A DNA stretch of 64,000 nt from Luscinia megarhynchos (lineage: Eukaryota; Chordata; Aves; Passeriformes; Turdidae): contig CM067576.1 in assembly GCA_034336665.1 (NCBI GenBank), positions 17,752,036 to 17,816,035 on the forward strand, written 5' to 3'. Below, piece by piece: positions 13,131 to 25,200 of the stretch (the stretch's first letter is position 1; each line of letters starts with the position of its first letter). The notes under the pieces are model-generated. The model had not been told where the DNA came from. It saw only the letters and a list, made by a program, of their open reading frames with translations, and ran no database searches. Made by a program: the position numbers and the translations under genes.

Positions 13131-13559
13131 CCAGCCCCTCAATGTCATTTTAATCCCTTTTCTTTTCTGCATGAGCAAAAATCCCGCTGCCAACACGGGC
13201 TGTGGAAACTTTGGAGATTTCTCTGGAGCTGGGCCCGGGGGCAAACACCGCCCGGAACGCGCGGCCAGGGATGCGCCCCCAGACCCAGCGCCGCCCCCGG
13301 GACACCCCGACATTCCCAAAGCATCCTCCCTGCCCCGGGAGCAGCAAAGGGCTCGCACCTCCGCGCTGAGGCTGCCACCGCTCCGTGCCCGCACGACAGC
13401 AGGAGCTGGGGACGAGTTAAACCCAAAACCCCACGGCGGTGAAATACAAATGAGGCAAAAAATGCCTTCAGCCAAGCAAGAGAGCTCTGCCTGCCCGGAT
13501 ACACAGGCCGTGAGCAAACAGGATAGAATGTCTTCTGCCTTTTGTGAAATGAAAATAAA
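13131..13559 (-). other. FGF18 intron 3, GC-rich unique sequence
   Basis: CpG-containing unique sequence; no gene or motif cluster recognised. Confidence 0.5.
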
Positions 13560-14180
13560 TGAAAGGATCTAAGGTTTCAGGTCACTGATCCCTCTCTTCC
13601 CTATCTGTACCATTTATCGGAGGTAGAATATAAAGGTTCCAGGTCCTTTTCTTTTTTTTTGTCAGTACTTTAATGGTTGTTTTTTCTCCTTCACCCTTTC
13701 ATTTTCTGAATGAAAGGACCACTTAGGAACCTGTAAAGTAATAATAAGCTTATAATAGGAATATTGTTTTTCTGGGCCAGTGCAAATTCTTTCTGAATAG
13801 GTCGAAGAGATTAAAGTAAAAATGCAATTTGTAAATAGATCAGTCCTTTAATTAGTTTATAGTCTGTTAAGAGATAATATTTTGCTCGCATAGATCATCT
13901 GTTATCTAAAGATCTCAGAGCACTTTAGGAACATCAATTAAGCCTTTTAAAAAAACCAACCTTGGGAGATAGGTAAGTGTGTTTAGATTAATTAGTGTTG
14001 CTGTGAGCAGCAGGCATTATTATTAGATTTAATTTAGTCCAATAATTGACTTATCTGTTAATGGATTCTAATTCATCTGAGAAGGGATCAAACCCATCTG
14101 ATTAAAAGGATTACATCGACTCAATTAATTCTATTAACTGACTTAATTTGCCATTTAATAATCTGACACACGGGGCCGGA
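13560..14180. promoter_or_regulatory. Long AT-rich island, candidate conserved enhancer
   Basis: Over 600 bp of non-repetitive AT-rich sequence in a GC-rich intron. It is dense in homeodomain-type words (aattagttta, gattaattagtg, ccaataattgactt, caattaattc) and has GATA words (gagataat, ttatctaaagatc). There is no ORF. The contrast with the flanks is direct; enhancer function is inferred. Confidence 0.45.
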
Positions 14181-14343
14181 TCTTGGCCCCAAAGAACACA
14201 CAAACCAAAAATTTCACAGAGGCATTATTATGGCTGTGCAATTATTATGGCTGTGCAATTACGTGCAGTACAGGGCATGCATTTTGCCTTTTGCACACCT
14301 GGACAAAGCAGCCCAGGGGGATTCCTGCGGCAGGAATGGGGCA

Positions 14344-14683
14344 GATGTGCCACCCTGCCCGAGATGTGCCACCCTGCTCCAGCTGTGCCACCCTGTCCCA
14401 GATCTGCCACCCTGATCCCCAGCTGTGCCACCCTGCTCCCAGCTGTGCCAACCCCTGCCCGAGGTGTGCCACCCTGCTCCAGCTGTGCCACCCTGCCCCA
14501 GATGTGCCACCCTGTCCCAGATCTGCCACCCTGCTCCAGCTGTGCCACCCTGCTCCAGCTGTGCCACCCTGCCCGAGGTGTGCCACCCTGCCCCAGCTGT
14601 GCCACCCTGCTCCCAGCTCTGCCACCCTGCCCCAGCTGTGCCACCCTGCCCCAGATGTGCCACCCTGCCCCAGATGTGCCACC
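14344..14683. repeat. 19-bp minisatellite, about 18 copies
   Basis: Unit atgtgccaccctgccccag with variants ctgtgcc and gctccag. Open frames on both strands (Cys-Pro-rich or Gly-Trp-rich) derive from the repeat. Confidence 0.95.
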
Positions 14684-14816
14684 TCCCCTCTGCTCTGGGC
14701 ATTCTCTGCAGCCATATGTGAGAAGTTTTACAGAAGCCAATAAACTTTGCAATAAAAGTCATCTCCCTTCAAAGGCAGGACACCCTCCCATTTGGAAGCT
14801 GGGTATGCACAAAAAG

Positions 14817-14840
14817 TAAAAAAAAAAAAAAAAAAAAAAA
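14817..14840 (+). repeat. Poly-A run
   Basis: About 24 consecutive A after agt. No retrotransposed gene body is recognised upstream, so it is listed as a simple repeat. Confidence 0.9.
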
Positions 14841-14919
14841 GCATCTGGACACTGTTGTGAATGTAAGGGAAGATGGGAAAGAGGTGCTAAAGCATTATTT
14901 GCTCCGCTCTGTTTAAATC

Positions 14920-15735
14920 AGGGTTGTGCTAACTGCTGGTGATGAGCAGCAGGGCCCTCGCCCTCGCAGAGCTCCCCAGAGCCCCGAGCCCCTGATGCCA
15001 CCTCCTCCAGCCGGGAGCGGGATGTTGGGACAGTTCAAGGAGCCAGCTACGGGCTCCTTTCCCCACGCCTTTTGCTTTCCTCAGGCGTTTCTCAGACTGC
15101 TTGTCCTCCCAAAGCCTTCCCCGGGGCGCGCTCCTTGGACCCCCACGCCCCCGCGGGTGGCACAGCCCTGACCGGCCCGGCCCGGCCCGGGCGCACCCCG
15201 AGGGACGGGAGGGGGCGGGGCGGGGGCACCGCCAGCCGCCGGGGCAGCAGAGGTGTCCCCCTCCGAGCGCAGGGCTGGCCGGCAGGACGGAGATGTGCAT
15301 CACAAGTTTGCGCTGCTGAGAGCCCCGGGCCCGGTTTAAGCCTCTCTCTGGTCCTGATCAAAGGTTAGCCCAGTAATGCCTCCGGGGAGGGGTCCCGGCA
15401 CATAATGAGCCCTGTGTCCTGCCTTTGTGTCCAGCGCGGGCTGGAACGCACACGGTTCTCACTCCAGTGACTCTGACTTCTCTCCCCCGCCGCTGTCCCG
15501 GACCGCAGCTTTGCGCGGGCCCATCCCGTGTCCCCCTCGCTGTCCCCCCGATTGTCACGCTCCGAGTGCTCCGTGCCAAGCAGCGCCAGGAGATTTCCAG
15601 AACCTTCCACAGGGCTGGGGCCGAGAGGGCTCCGCAGCCGCAGAGCTTTGCTGAGGAGGCTCCGGGAACGGGGCGGGGGTGCAGGAAACAACTCGGGGAG
15701 CGGGGCTGGGGCAGGGAGGGGTTGGGAGCGGGGCT
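14920..15735. promoter_or_regulatory. Intronic CpG-rich block with a TCF/LEF-type site
   Basis: CpG-dense sequence peaking at 15120-15260. The word TGATCAAAGG lies at 15355-15364, a full TCF/LEF consensus. It could be an intronic enhancer or alternative promoter; no exon is recognisable. Confidence 0.35.
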
Positions 15736-15738
15736 GGG

Positions 15739-17090
15739 GGACGGAGGGATGCAGGAGCAGGGTTTGGGGCAGGCAGGGATGCAGGAGCAGGGTTTGGGGC
15801 ACTCAGGGATGCAGGAGCAGGGTCTGGGGGACACAGGGATGCAGGAGCAGGGTCTGGGGGCACTCAGGGATGCAGGAGCAGGGTCTGGGGGACACAGGGA
15901 TGCAGGAGCAGGGTCTGGGGGCACTCAGGGATGCAGGAGCAGGGTCTGGGGGACACAGGGATGCAGGAGCAGGGTCTGGGGGCACTCAGGGATGCAGGAG
16001 CAGGGTCTGGGGGCACTCAGGGATGCAGGAGCAGGGTTTGGGGCACTCAGGGATGCAGGAGCAGGGTCTGGGGGCACTCAGGGATGCAGGAGCAGGGTCT
16101 GGGGGCACTCAGGGATGCAGGAGCAGGGTTTGGGGCACTCAGGGATGCAGGAGCAGGGCCTGGGGGCACTCAGGGATGCAGGAGCAGGGTCTGGGGGCAC
16201 TCAGGGATGCAGGAGCAGGGTCTGGGGGCACTCAGGGATGCAGGAGCAGGGTCTGGGGCACTCAGGGATGCAGGAGCAGGGTCTGGGGCACTCAGGGATG
16301 CAGGAGCAGGGTCTGGGGGCACTCAGGGATGCAGGAGCAGGGTCTGGGGCACTCAGGGATGCAGGAGCAGGGTCTGGGGCACTCAGGGATGCAGGAGCAG
16401 GGTCTGGGGGCACTCAGGGATGCAGGAGCAGGGTCTGGGGGCACTCAGGGATGCAGGAGCAGGGTCTGGGGGCACTCAGGGATGCAGGAGCAGGGTCTGG
16501 GGCACTCAGGGATGCAGGAGCAGGGTTTGGGGCACTCAGGGATGCAGGAGCAGGGTCTGGGGCACTCAGGGATGCAGGAGCAGGGTCTGGGGGCACTCAG
16601 GGATGCAGGAGCAGGGTCTGGGGGACTCAGGGATGCAGGAGCAGGGTCTGGGGCACTCAGGGATGCAGGAGCAGGGTCTGGGGCACTCAGGGATGCAGGA
16701 GCAGGGTCTGGGGCACTCAGGGATGCAGGAGCAGGGTCTGGGGCACTCAGGGATGCAGGAGCAGGGTCTGGGGGACTCAGGGATGCAGGAGCAGGGTCTG
16801 GGGGACTCAGGGATGCAGGAGCAGGGTCTGGGGGACTCAGGGATGCAGGAGCAGGGTCTGGGGCACTCAGGGATGCAGGAGCAGGGTCTGGGGCACTCAG
16901 GGATGCAGGAGCAGGGTCTGGGGCACTCAGGGATGCAGGAGCAGGGTCTGGGGGCACTCAGGGATGCAGGAGCAGGGTCTGGGGCACGCAGGGATGCAGG
17001 AGCAGGGTTTGGGGCACTCAGGGATGCAGGAGCAGGGTCTGGGGCACTCGGATGCAGGAGCAGGGTCTGGGGCACTCAGGGATGCAGGAG
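15739..17090. repeat. 30/31-bp minisatellite, about 44 copies
   Basis: Unit gatgcaggagcagggtctgg followed by ggcactcagg or gggacacagg. Unit length switches between 30 and 31 bp through the number of G before cactc. In the first part (15829-15990) the two types alternate. Very homogeneous. Long ORFs of up to about 600 codons on the plus strand and up to 188 codons on the minus strand are artefacts. Confidence 0.98.
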
Positions 17091-17373
17091 CTCCCGGCCG
17101 GGAATGTCGGGCTCTGCCGTGGCAGCTCAGCCCTCACCCCGAGCTCGCTGCGCTCGGGTTTGTTGTTCAGACACTCCTGCATATGTATGAAGGGGACAAG
17201 ATGGGCTCTGACACATAAATTAGCACTTGTCAGCCGCTGCGGGAGCACTCCCTGCTGAAGCCGCGGGAAATGCCGCCTGCCCCCCGCCCGAGCAAAACCC
17301 CCTCGGGAGCTGCAGTCAGCAGAACGCACCGGCAGCAGCAGCCCAGCGGCGCTGCTCACTCCTGCCACACCTG

Positions 17374-18204
17374 CCTGTCCTCGGGGTCACTGCCTGCCTG
17401 CCTGCCAGGTGCTCTCTGGCTGTCCTTGGGGTCACTCTCCACCTGCCAGGTGCTCTCTGGCTCTCCTTGGAGTCACTCTCTACCTGCCAGGTGATCCCTG
17501 GCTGTCCTTGGGGTCACTGCCCACCTGCCAGGTGCTCTCTGGCTGTCCTTGGGGTCACTCCCCCCCTGCCAGGTGCTCTCTGGCTCTCCTTGGAGTCACT
17601 CTCTACCTGCCAGGTGATCCCTGGCTGTCCTTGGGGTCACTCCCTGCCTGCCAGGTGATCCCTGGCTGTCCTTGGGGTCACTCCCTGCCTGCCAGGTGCT
17701 CTCTGCCTGTCCTTGGGGTCACTCCCTACTTGCCAGGTGCTCTCTCTCTGTCCTTGGGGTCACTCCCCACCTGCCAGGTGCTCTCTGGCTGTCCTTGGGG
17801 TCACTCCCCACCTCCCAGGTGCTCTCTCTCTGTCCTTGGGGTCACTCCCCACCTGCCAGGTGCTCTCTGGCTGTCCTTGGGGTCACTCCCCACTTGCCAG
17901 GTGCTCTCTCTGTCCTTGGGGTCACTCCCCACCTGCCAGGTGCTCTCTGGCTGTCCTTGGGGTCACTCCCCCACCTGCCAGGTGCTCTCTCTGTCCTTGG
18001 GGTCACTCCCCCACCTGCCAGGTGCTCTCTGGCTGTCCTTGGGGTCACTCCCTACTTGCCAGGTGCTCTCTCTGTCCTTGGGGTCACTCCCCACCTGCCA
18101 GGTGCTCTCTGGCTGTCCTTGGGGTCACTCCCCACCTCCCAGGTGCTCTCTGGCTGTCCTTGGGGTCACTCCCTGCCTGCCAGGTGATCCCTGGCTCTCC
18201 TTGC
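17374..18204. repeat. 41-bp minisatellite, about 20 copies
   Basis: Unit built on ctgtccttggggtcactccc followed by cacctgccaggtgctctctgg. Some copies are 2 bp shorter (ctctctgtcc). The frames through it are repeat artefacts. Confidence 0.97.
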
Positions 18205-19046
18205 CATGGCACAGCTCAGTGGCAGCAGCTCCCTCAGTGCTCAGCCTGTCCCTCAGTGGGAACAGCCAGTCCCACGTTCTGAGCTGCCCTCACAGCTCAG
18301 CTCCACCTCAGCAGGGCTGCACCAGATAGTCCCACAGGAGCAAACCTGCACACACAGCTCTGCAGCAGCCCAGGACACACGGGGCTGCACATCCCAAACA
18401 CCAACAGTGCGCTCAGAGCCCCAGAATCCTCCCAGGAGCCAGCTGGAGTAAGAGCATCTCAGCAGCAGCCAGGTCAGAATGAACTACAGCACTTGTCCCA
18501 GCCCAGCCTCCAGCAGCATTTCCAGCGTGCTGCTCGTGTGCAGATCACAGCAAGACCAGGTGAATGCACTGCTAGAACTGGGTAAATATTGTTTTTCCTG
18601 CAAGATGCACACACTTGGAGGTTCAGCTTGAGCTCTGGGTACTCTCAAAGCTCTCAAAGTCTACCTTCAGTTCAAACCAAATACCCCACCACCTGCAAAG
18701 GTGGGAGTGCTTCATTCAAACACCAGATTCACCCAGGTCACGGGGAAAGGACTTCCCCACTGATTTAGGGATCATTTATGAATTGCAGTAATCACACTGT
18801 GAGCTCATGGCTCATTCTTCTCTTCAGCCATATACCAATAAACTGGGGCATGGCAGGACTGTGGGAACTTCCTGAGCTGGGTGGCAGCACCAGCAAAACA
18901 AATCTCATGGTTCTAACCTGGAAAGGGTTTTTTCCTTTTATTTTGTTGGGGTTTTTTTTCTGCTGTTATTATTTTTCTCCCAAGAGGCTCTAGCACAACA
19001 CCATGGACTAAAGCCTTTGACCTGCAGTCCCAGTAGGCATTCTTAC
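18205..19046 (-). other. FGF18 intron 3, donor-proximal part
   Basis: Unique sequence between the 41-bp array and the exon 3 donor. The only low-complexity piece is a T/A-rich stretch around 18930-18980. No other exon seen. Confidence 0.6.
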
Positions 19047-19227
19047 CATATTTATCTCCATCCTCTCCCTTGGCACTGATCCTCCTGCCGAGCACCTGGA
19101 TGTGCTTGCCGCTGGTCCTGCTGTAGAGCTGGTAGAGCCGCAGCTGCTTCCGGCTCACGTCGTCCCTCGCCCGCGTCTGGTTCTCCACGTGGATCCGAAA
19201 ATCCACGTTCTCCTCAGCAGCAGACAT
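19047..19227 (-). CDS. FGF18: FGF18 exon 3, start of the mature growth factor
   Basis: 181 bp with acceptor tgccccag and donor gtaaga. It encodes 60 residues from MSAAEENVDF to GEDGDKY plus one base of the next codon. It carries the N-terminal receptor-contact segment of the FGF8 subfamily, the glycosylation sequon NQT and the first beta strands of the trefoil (KQLRLYQLYSRTSGKHIQVL). It is a near-perfect match to vertebrate FGF18; the match to FGF8 and FGF17 is weaker. Confidence 0.98.
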
Positions 19228-22200
19228 CTGGGGCAGAGAGCAGAGCTTGAGCACGGGGCTCTGGGCCAGAGGGGCTGCACACCAGCTCTGGCTGCCCTGG
19301 CACTCGGGGGTGATTCCACCCAGAGCTGGCTCTCCACAGCAAACCAAACCCGGCGGGTACACTCAGACTGGGGGTCCCGAGCAGAGACTGCTGCTCCTCC
19401 CTGCTTGGGTTTGATCCTGCCAGCCTCAGCAGGGCTGTGCAGCATTGCCATTACCTGTGGGGCACACAGGCAGGAGGAAAAGCTCAGGCAGGCAGTGCTG
19501 CTGAGCCCAAGGCCAAGCTCAGAGCAGGGAGGGTCCAGCGGTGCTGCAGGACTGCCTCTGGTGCTGGCACTGAAATCTGGGATTTGGGATTGGATGTTTG
19601 GGGGGAAGGTGACTTAGCTCTGGTTCTGCTGCCAGAAGGCCACAGGGAGCTGAAGGCACAGGGAAAGGGAGGCTCAGGGCAGTGCTGGGATGGTCACACC
19701 CGTGTCAAAGGTGACAGGCAGGGCTCCCAGGATTTGCCACCGCCAGAAAACAGCACAGGCAGGAGCTGTGACCCAGGGCGGGGATGGAGAGAGGGGCAGC
19801 CCCTGGCAGAGGGCATGGCAGGGTGTCACAGCTGTCTGCTGCCAGAGCTCTGCCAGCACAGAGCTGGGCTCTGCTCGCCCTGCACTCCCCAGGCACCACA
19901 GCCACCCCTGAGCACAGCACAGGACTTGGCTTTTGACAGAAATCACATCAATTTCTTTTTCCTTGCTATGTCTTTCCTTGCTTCCTTTTCAGATCCCATT
20001 GTTGCAAAGGATGCTGAACTACCAGACCCAGGGATATTCCAGTCATGCTGTCAGTCTCTTGTGCCCAAAAAGCAAGGCTATTTGCAGCTAAAATTCTGGC
20101 CCCATCATTTTAAGATTTAAAACAGATTTTAAATCAAGATGACGTCGTTACATTGCTTTCACCACATGTTAATGAATTTCACATTTTTCTAGGAAAAAAA
20201 ACAAAACAGGTGGGATTTGAAGTGGGGGGAAGGGTAGGTCACTTTGCTTTTTTGGAAACTCCCAACAGAAAATGCAATCTGTTTTCCAAAACACGTTTTA
20301 ATTCTCTTCTAATTGTCTCTGGAGCACTCACAGTGCAGAGCTGGAGTGCCTTGGTGGGCCCAGGAGCTTCCAGCTCAGCTCCAGCATGTCACCAGCACAC
20401 CTTTGTCACCAGCACACCTTTGTCACCAGCACACCCTTGTCACCACTGTCCTGCCTAAGCTCAGCTACTCATGCAGCCCTTTCCTTTGCCAGAAGGGCTC
20501 CAGCAGCACAGGGGGTGTCACAGGGGGTGGCATCTCCTCCTCCCCTGTCCAAGGAGCTGGCAGCACCCTCAGGCAAGCCCTAAGCAGTGGTGCAGCAATC
20601 AGCAGGTGATGCTGGCCCAAAGCACAGCCAGCCCAGCCTCTATCACTCCACCACTGCCCCAGGGGTGCCCAGCTGTCCCTGGCCAGGAGCAGCAGGGAAA
20701 CCACCCGGATTTGCTCAAAGATAAGCTCACGCTGAACCAGCCTGTGGAAACAGGATGCTCTGCTGGAGGGTGGCCAAAGGGAATTACCCGTGCCAGCCTG
20801 GGCTGCATCTGGCAGGCACCAGAGAATATCAATACCCAAAACCAAAATTTCATGCAGAAATTACTTCATGCAGAAATGCAGAGCTGATTTCATGAGATAA
20901 AACCTGTTTGATCACGGCTAAAATCCGCTCCCACAGACCCCCTTCCCTGCAGGGTGCACCCCCTCAAGCAGCAGACTTCTCTGAGATAAGGCAGTCCATG
21001 TATATATACCAGAGGAGAGACTCTTCCATAAATCTCACAAAAATTAGTAACATATGTCTCTTTTGGCAGCTGATTGCCAACAGCCAGTCAGGGAGGTCAC
21101 CTGAAACCAAGCACACCCACCCCCAAAGACACTTGAATCCAGAAATGTCTTCAAGTCCTTTACACTGAAAGGCTTTCACTCCAGTTCACCAAAGCAAGTT
21201 TTCCTGTTTTGTTTTCACCATGGAAATGCTATTACTGTACATGAACAGCTCTACACAGAGTGAGAGCCCTTTCCTGCCTCTCACTCTGATCACCCACAGC
21301 TCCAGGCTGGCAGCACAGAGCCTGGGCCAGAGCTCCACGCCAGAGCCCTGAAGGGAAGTGCTGCTTGCACCTTGCAGCTCCTGAGCAGCACTGTGGGACA
21401 CAGGAGACAGCACTTCTGCAGGGCTGCGGGTTCTATTGGGGTCTGTCTGCCCAACTGGTACAGGCTGGTTTCAGCATCTCGGGACAGTGGTTTTGTCTAA
21501 CTCCATCTCATTCTTTCGCAACAATTTATAACCTGCAAAATCCCAGTTGTTAAACCTGAGCATTGAATTTGGTTTCATTTTCACTCTTCCTCTCTTCTTC
21601 TTTTCCATCAGTTCCTTATCTGTTCACTATTTATTTGTCACTGCACCTTTCAGTGATAATACACAGCTGCAAATACAGTTGGCTATCCAGAGTTTATACA
21701 AGGGAATAAACAGCATTTCTTTTAAAACAACAATCACCTCAAGCCACAGATCAACAGACATGCCTCACTTCTGAGCAGAAGCTGCTGTCCCTGGTGTGCT
21801 GTCCCTGCCCAGTGACTCCAGGTGAGCATCCAGTCCCAGCTCCCTTGCCAAAGCCAAAGGAGCCAGAACTGACACCTGTCTTCTGGCGAGTCCACAGCAG
21901 GAGATTCTTGCATGGCTTTTTTGCCAAGTGATTCTCAGATGAGAGTGGATTTCATTTCAGATGGCTTTGCACCATCCTCCAGCCTACAGAAGGAGCCCCC
22001 TGTTTGCTAAAGCCCAGACAGAGGGTGAGGGAAGGACCATTCCGGGCAGCCTCAGGTTTCACTGAGCATCAATCCCCAGACGGGCTCAGGAGCAGCACAA
22101 GCTGCAGCAGCAGCAGTGATGTCAGCCCTGCCCCATCCCTCACTCCCAGATGGAAAGGAGCAGCCCCAGCCCCTCCAGGGCCAGTGAACCCTGCCCGTGC

Positions 22201-25200
22201 CAAGCCACGCTCCCGGGACTTGGCTTCCCCCAGCCAACCTCCAACTCTGCATGTTCTGTCTCAGTAACAGGGGATGCTAATCTGTGATTGTTCATGCCAT
22301 AAAGCCTTACAGCATGAGATGTCCAAGCCCACAGCACGGCCAAGTTAGCTGGGAGCTGGGCTGCACAATTTCCTGGTGTTCTGCTATTTGTGCCACGGAG
22401 CACTCAGCAGAGAGCAGACCATATGTCATTCCCCAGCTGAACAGGAATGCCAAACCCACTCTCCTAAGGGCCCTGCCGATTGCAAAAGATAAACAAATCA
22501 GGCTATTCAAAAGTCCTCTCAAGCCATCTGATAAGCAGGAAATACTTATTGCCTTTCAGCCATCAAATCAACCTAATATTAATGATTTTCTCCATGACCT
22601 TCTAAACACATGAAAGTTAACTCAATTAAGGTCAACAAGAGGATATCCAAGACAGATCTCTCTCAAGCCCTCAAAGGCAACTAAGAAACCACTCTGCTTC
22701 TGCCTTTGGCAGAATTCCTACACGCAGATCCCAGCAGGACCTGCCAGCTGCCCGTGGCACACAGCACAGCACAGCACGCTCCTTTTTCCTCCCCCAAGCT
22801 GCAAAGCCAACCCACCACCAGGGCGTTGTTACCGTGGTGCCTCAGAGCCAGAGGGCAGTGGATGGGCAGTGGATGAGCAGTGGATGGGCAGTGGATGGGC
22901 AGTGGATGGGCAGTGGTCCCTTCTGGCTTTAGGAGCAGCTGGGAAAGCAGCTCAGAGGTGCAGAGGGCACTTTGTACACCCAGTGGGAGAGAGGCCATGG
23001 AGCAGCAGTGCCAGAATCCCACAAATGCACCAGTCTTTCCAAATAACAGAACTCAGAGCTTTGCTTTGGTGTTTGCTTCTTCTTCATACCCACGGAAAAG
23101 ATTTGTTTTCTTGAAAAATAAATATCCAAAAATTTAAGCTTCACTCCTAGCTGTGGGAGATGTCACCATGGATGATGACTGTGCTCCCTTTGGGATGGTC
23201 TGTGAGGAAGGGCATGGAGCCCTGTGGCAGTGCTTGTTCAAAGTGATCAGATAGGAGATTCCACAAAAAAAAACTCTACCAATGGCATTTACTAAGCATT
23301 CCACTCGAAATACTTTTTGGTATTTCTTTTTGAAAAAAAGGAGAGGAAAATGGGGTGATGGGGGGGTCAAGCCTGGCTGTCCCTTTGGATTTCAGAAATG
23401 TTAAACTTTAAGACCCGAAGAGAACACATTTGCAGGGCCTGGGGAAGTGAAGTGATTGGATCCAAAAGCTGCCCTGTGAGTGCAGCCTCCTTTCCTGCAG
23501 AGAGCCCTGTGCTCTCAGGGGCAGGTGGAACCTCCTGGGCAGGGGCAGACCTCTGCTCCCCCTGAGCACAGGAGCTCTGGGGCTGCAGCCCTCGCTCAGC
23601 CACGTTCCTGCAGCCCTGGAACTGCAGCAGCAGGGCACCTGTGGCCTTGAGCTGGCAGCAGCAGGGCTGCTGAGCCTGCAGGAACCACCAGGGAGGTGCA
23701 GGGTGCCAGAACCTGCAACCTGAGAGCTTGAGGAAATGAGTGCTTTATGGCCCATCAGTCAGTTCAACCATTTTCTGGAGAGACATGATGCCCCCTTCAA
23801 GAAAACGAAGTTTCTGCTTTTGATGGTGGAATGGGCCACAGGCAGAATGGTGAGAATGCACCAGTGGTGATGTGGTGGGACTCTGAACTTGTGGCACTCT
23901 GAGAAATGGTTAGTCCTGGGGAACAGCAGGGCTCCAGCCTTGCTGAATGACTTTCAGAAGCCCAGCTGGAGGCAGGGCAGCTCTGCCCACGGCACAGCCA
24001 GCACCAGAGTGCTGCTGAGTGCCAGAATGCAGCTCCCAGAGGGGCTCCAGCAGCCCCAGCCTCTCACCTGCCCCCACACCTGCCTGTTGTCACTGGCTCA
24101 GTGCCAGCAGCCCCAGGTCGCACCCCTGACCCTGTCCCCAGGAGCTCAGGCCCTGCAGGGAGCAGCCCCAGGCTCCTGAGCTGTGCCTGGGGCTGCAGCA
24201 CCCAGGGGCCCAGGCTGAGCCCCTCCCACGCCCAGGGCAGCCCTCTCCCACTGGGAGCCGCTCCTGCTGCCTCTGCTGACCAAAGCAGCAGCCCCATGGC
24301 CTCAGCTGAGGGAAACCTGCAGGATGCCACAGCTTGCCATGGGCTCTTGACACCTTGGGTCTCCAGAAATACAGCTTAGAGCTTAAGTCCTTTCCTTATT
24401 TTTTCTGCAGTTGTGATATATCTTTATGATGATGATTATTGCTAGTTAATGGCTGGTGTTATTTTACCATGCTGTCCATCAGGCAAGGAGCAAGCAGGGC
24501 TTTTTCTTTCTTCCTTTCTTTCTTTGTCTTTTTTTTTTTCCTTTTTTAATGCTTGTTATATCTCTGCTACATACTTCCTCTGCACACAGAAATATCCCTT
24601 CAAAGCTTGATATTATTGAGCAGCTTTCAACCATACCCAGCAGAGCCATGTATTCTCTGCATTTGTCTGGTCTTTGTTTCTGGGAATGAAATGCCAATGG
24701 CTGAACAGTGTGACTTCGTTTCGCTCCTTCATTCCAATACTTGTTCTATTTCTATCCCACTGGGTCAAACTCACCTATTGTGAGACCTCACCGATTTCAA
24801 TTACCTCAGGGATTAATTTGTTCCATGGTGCTGAAGCTGTTAATGCAGCCCTGGCTGGCTCTAGATTAGCAAGGCACGGTGAGACCTCCCTGGCAGGCAG
24901 TGTGTTTAACAGCAGTCTTCCTCTGCAGTTTTGTTCAGCAGCGGGCTGGGGTTTTTCTTCCCTTTGTGCCCCTTTGCCCCTCTTTCACAACCTCCCCCTT
25001 CCTTTCTGAACTGCCCTTACCAGAACTGGGTGGTCCCCGTGACTCTGCCGTGCTGGCCAGGCGCTGCTCCCGAGCCAGGGAGGGCAGGGCTGGGGATGAC
25101 CCTGCACGGCAGGGACGTGCCGCTGCAGCTCTGGCACCTCCCCTCCCCTGCTGCACAGGAGGGGCTGTGTCCATCCCGTCCCTGCACTCTGCTGGGCAGT

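Noticed and set aside
14817..14840. Poly-A tail of a processed pseudogene
   Set aside because: No gene-like body or target-site duplication is visible upstream; the flank is the 19-bp array and unique sequence.
15425..17258. Plus-strand frames of 597, 576 and 503 codons
   Set aside because: Three frames are open at once across the 30/31-bp array; no start context, splice pattern or domain supports a gene.
1..19046. FGF18 exons 4 and 5
   Set aside because: I looked on the minus strand for the conserved segments around LLVETDTFGS, YLCMNRKGK and the C-terminal basic tail and found none. They are taken to lie left of the window.
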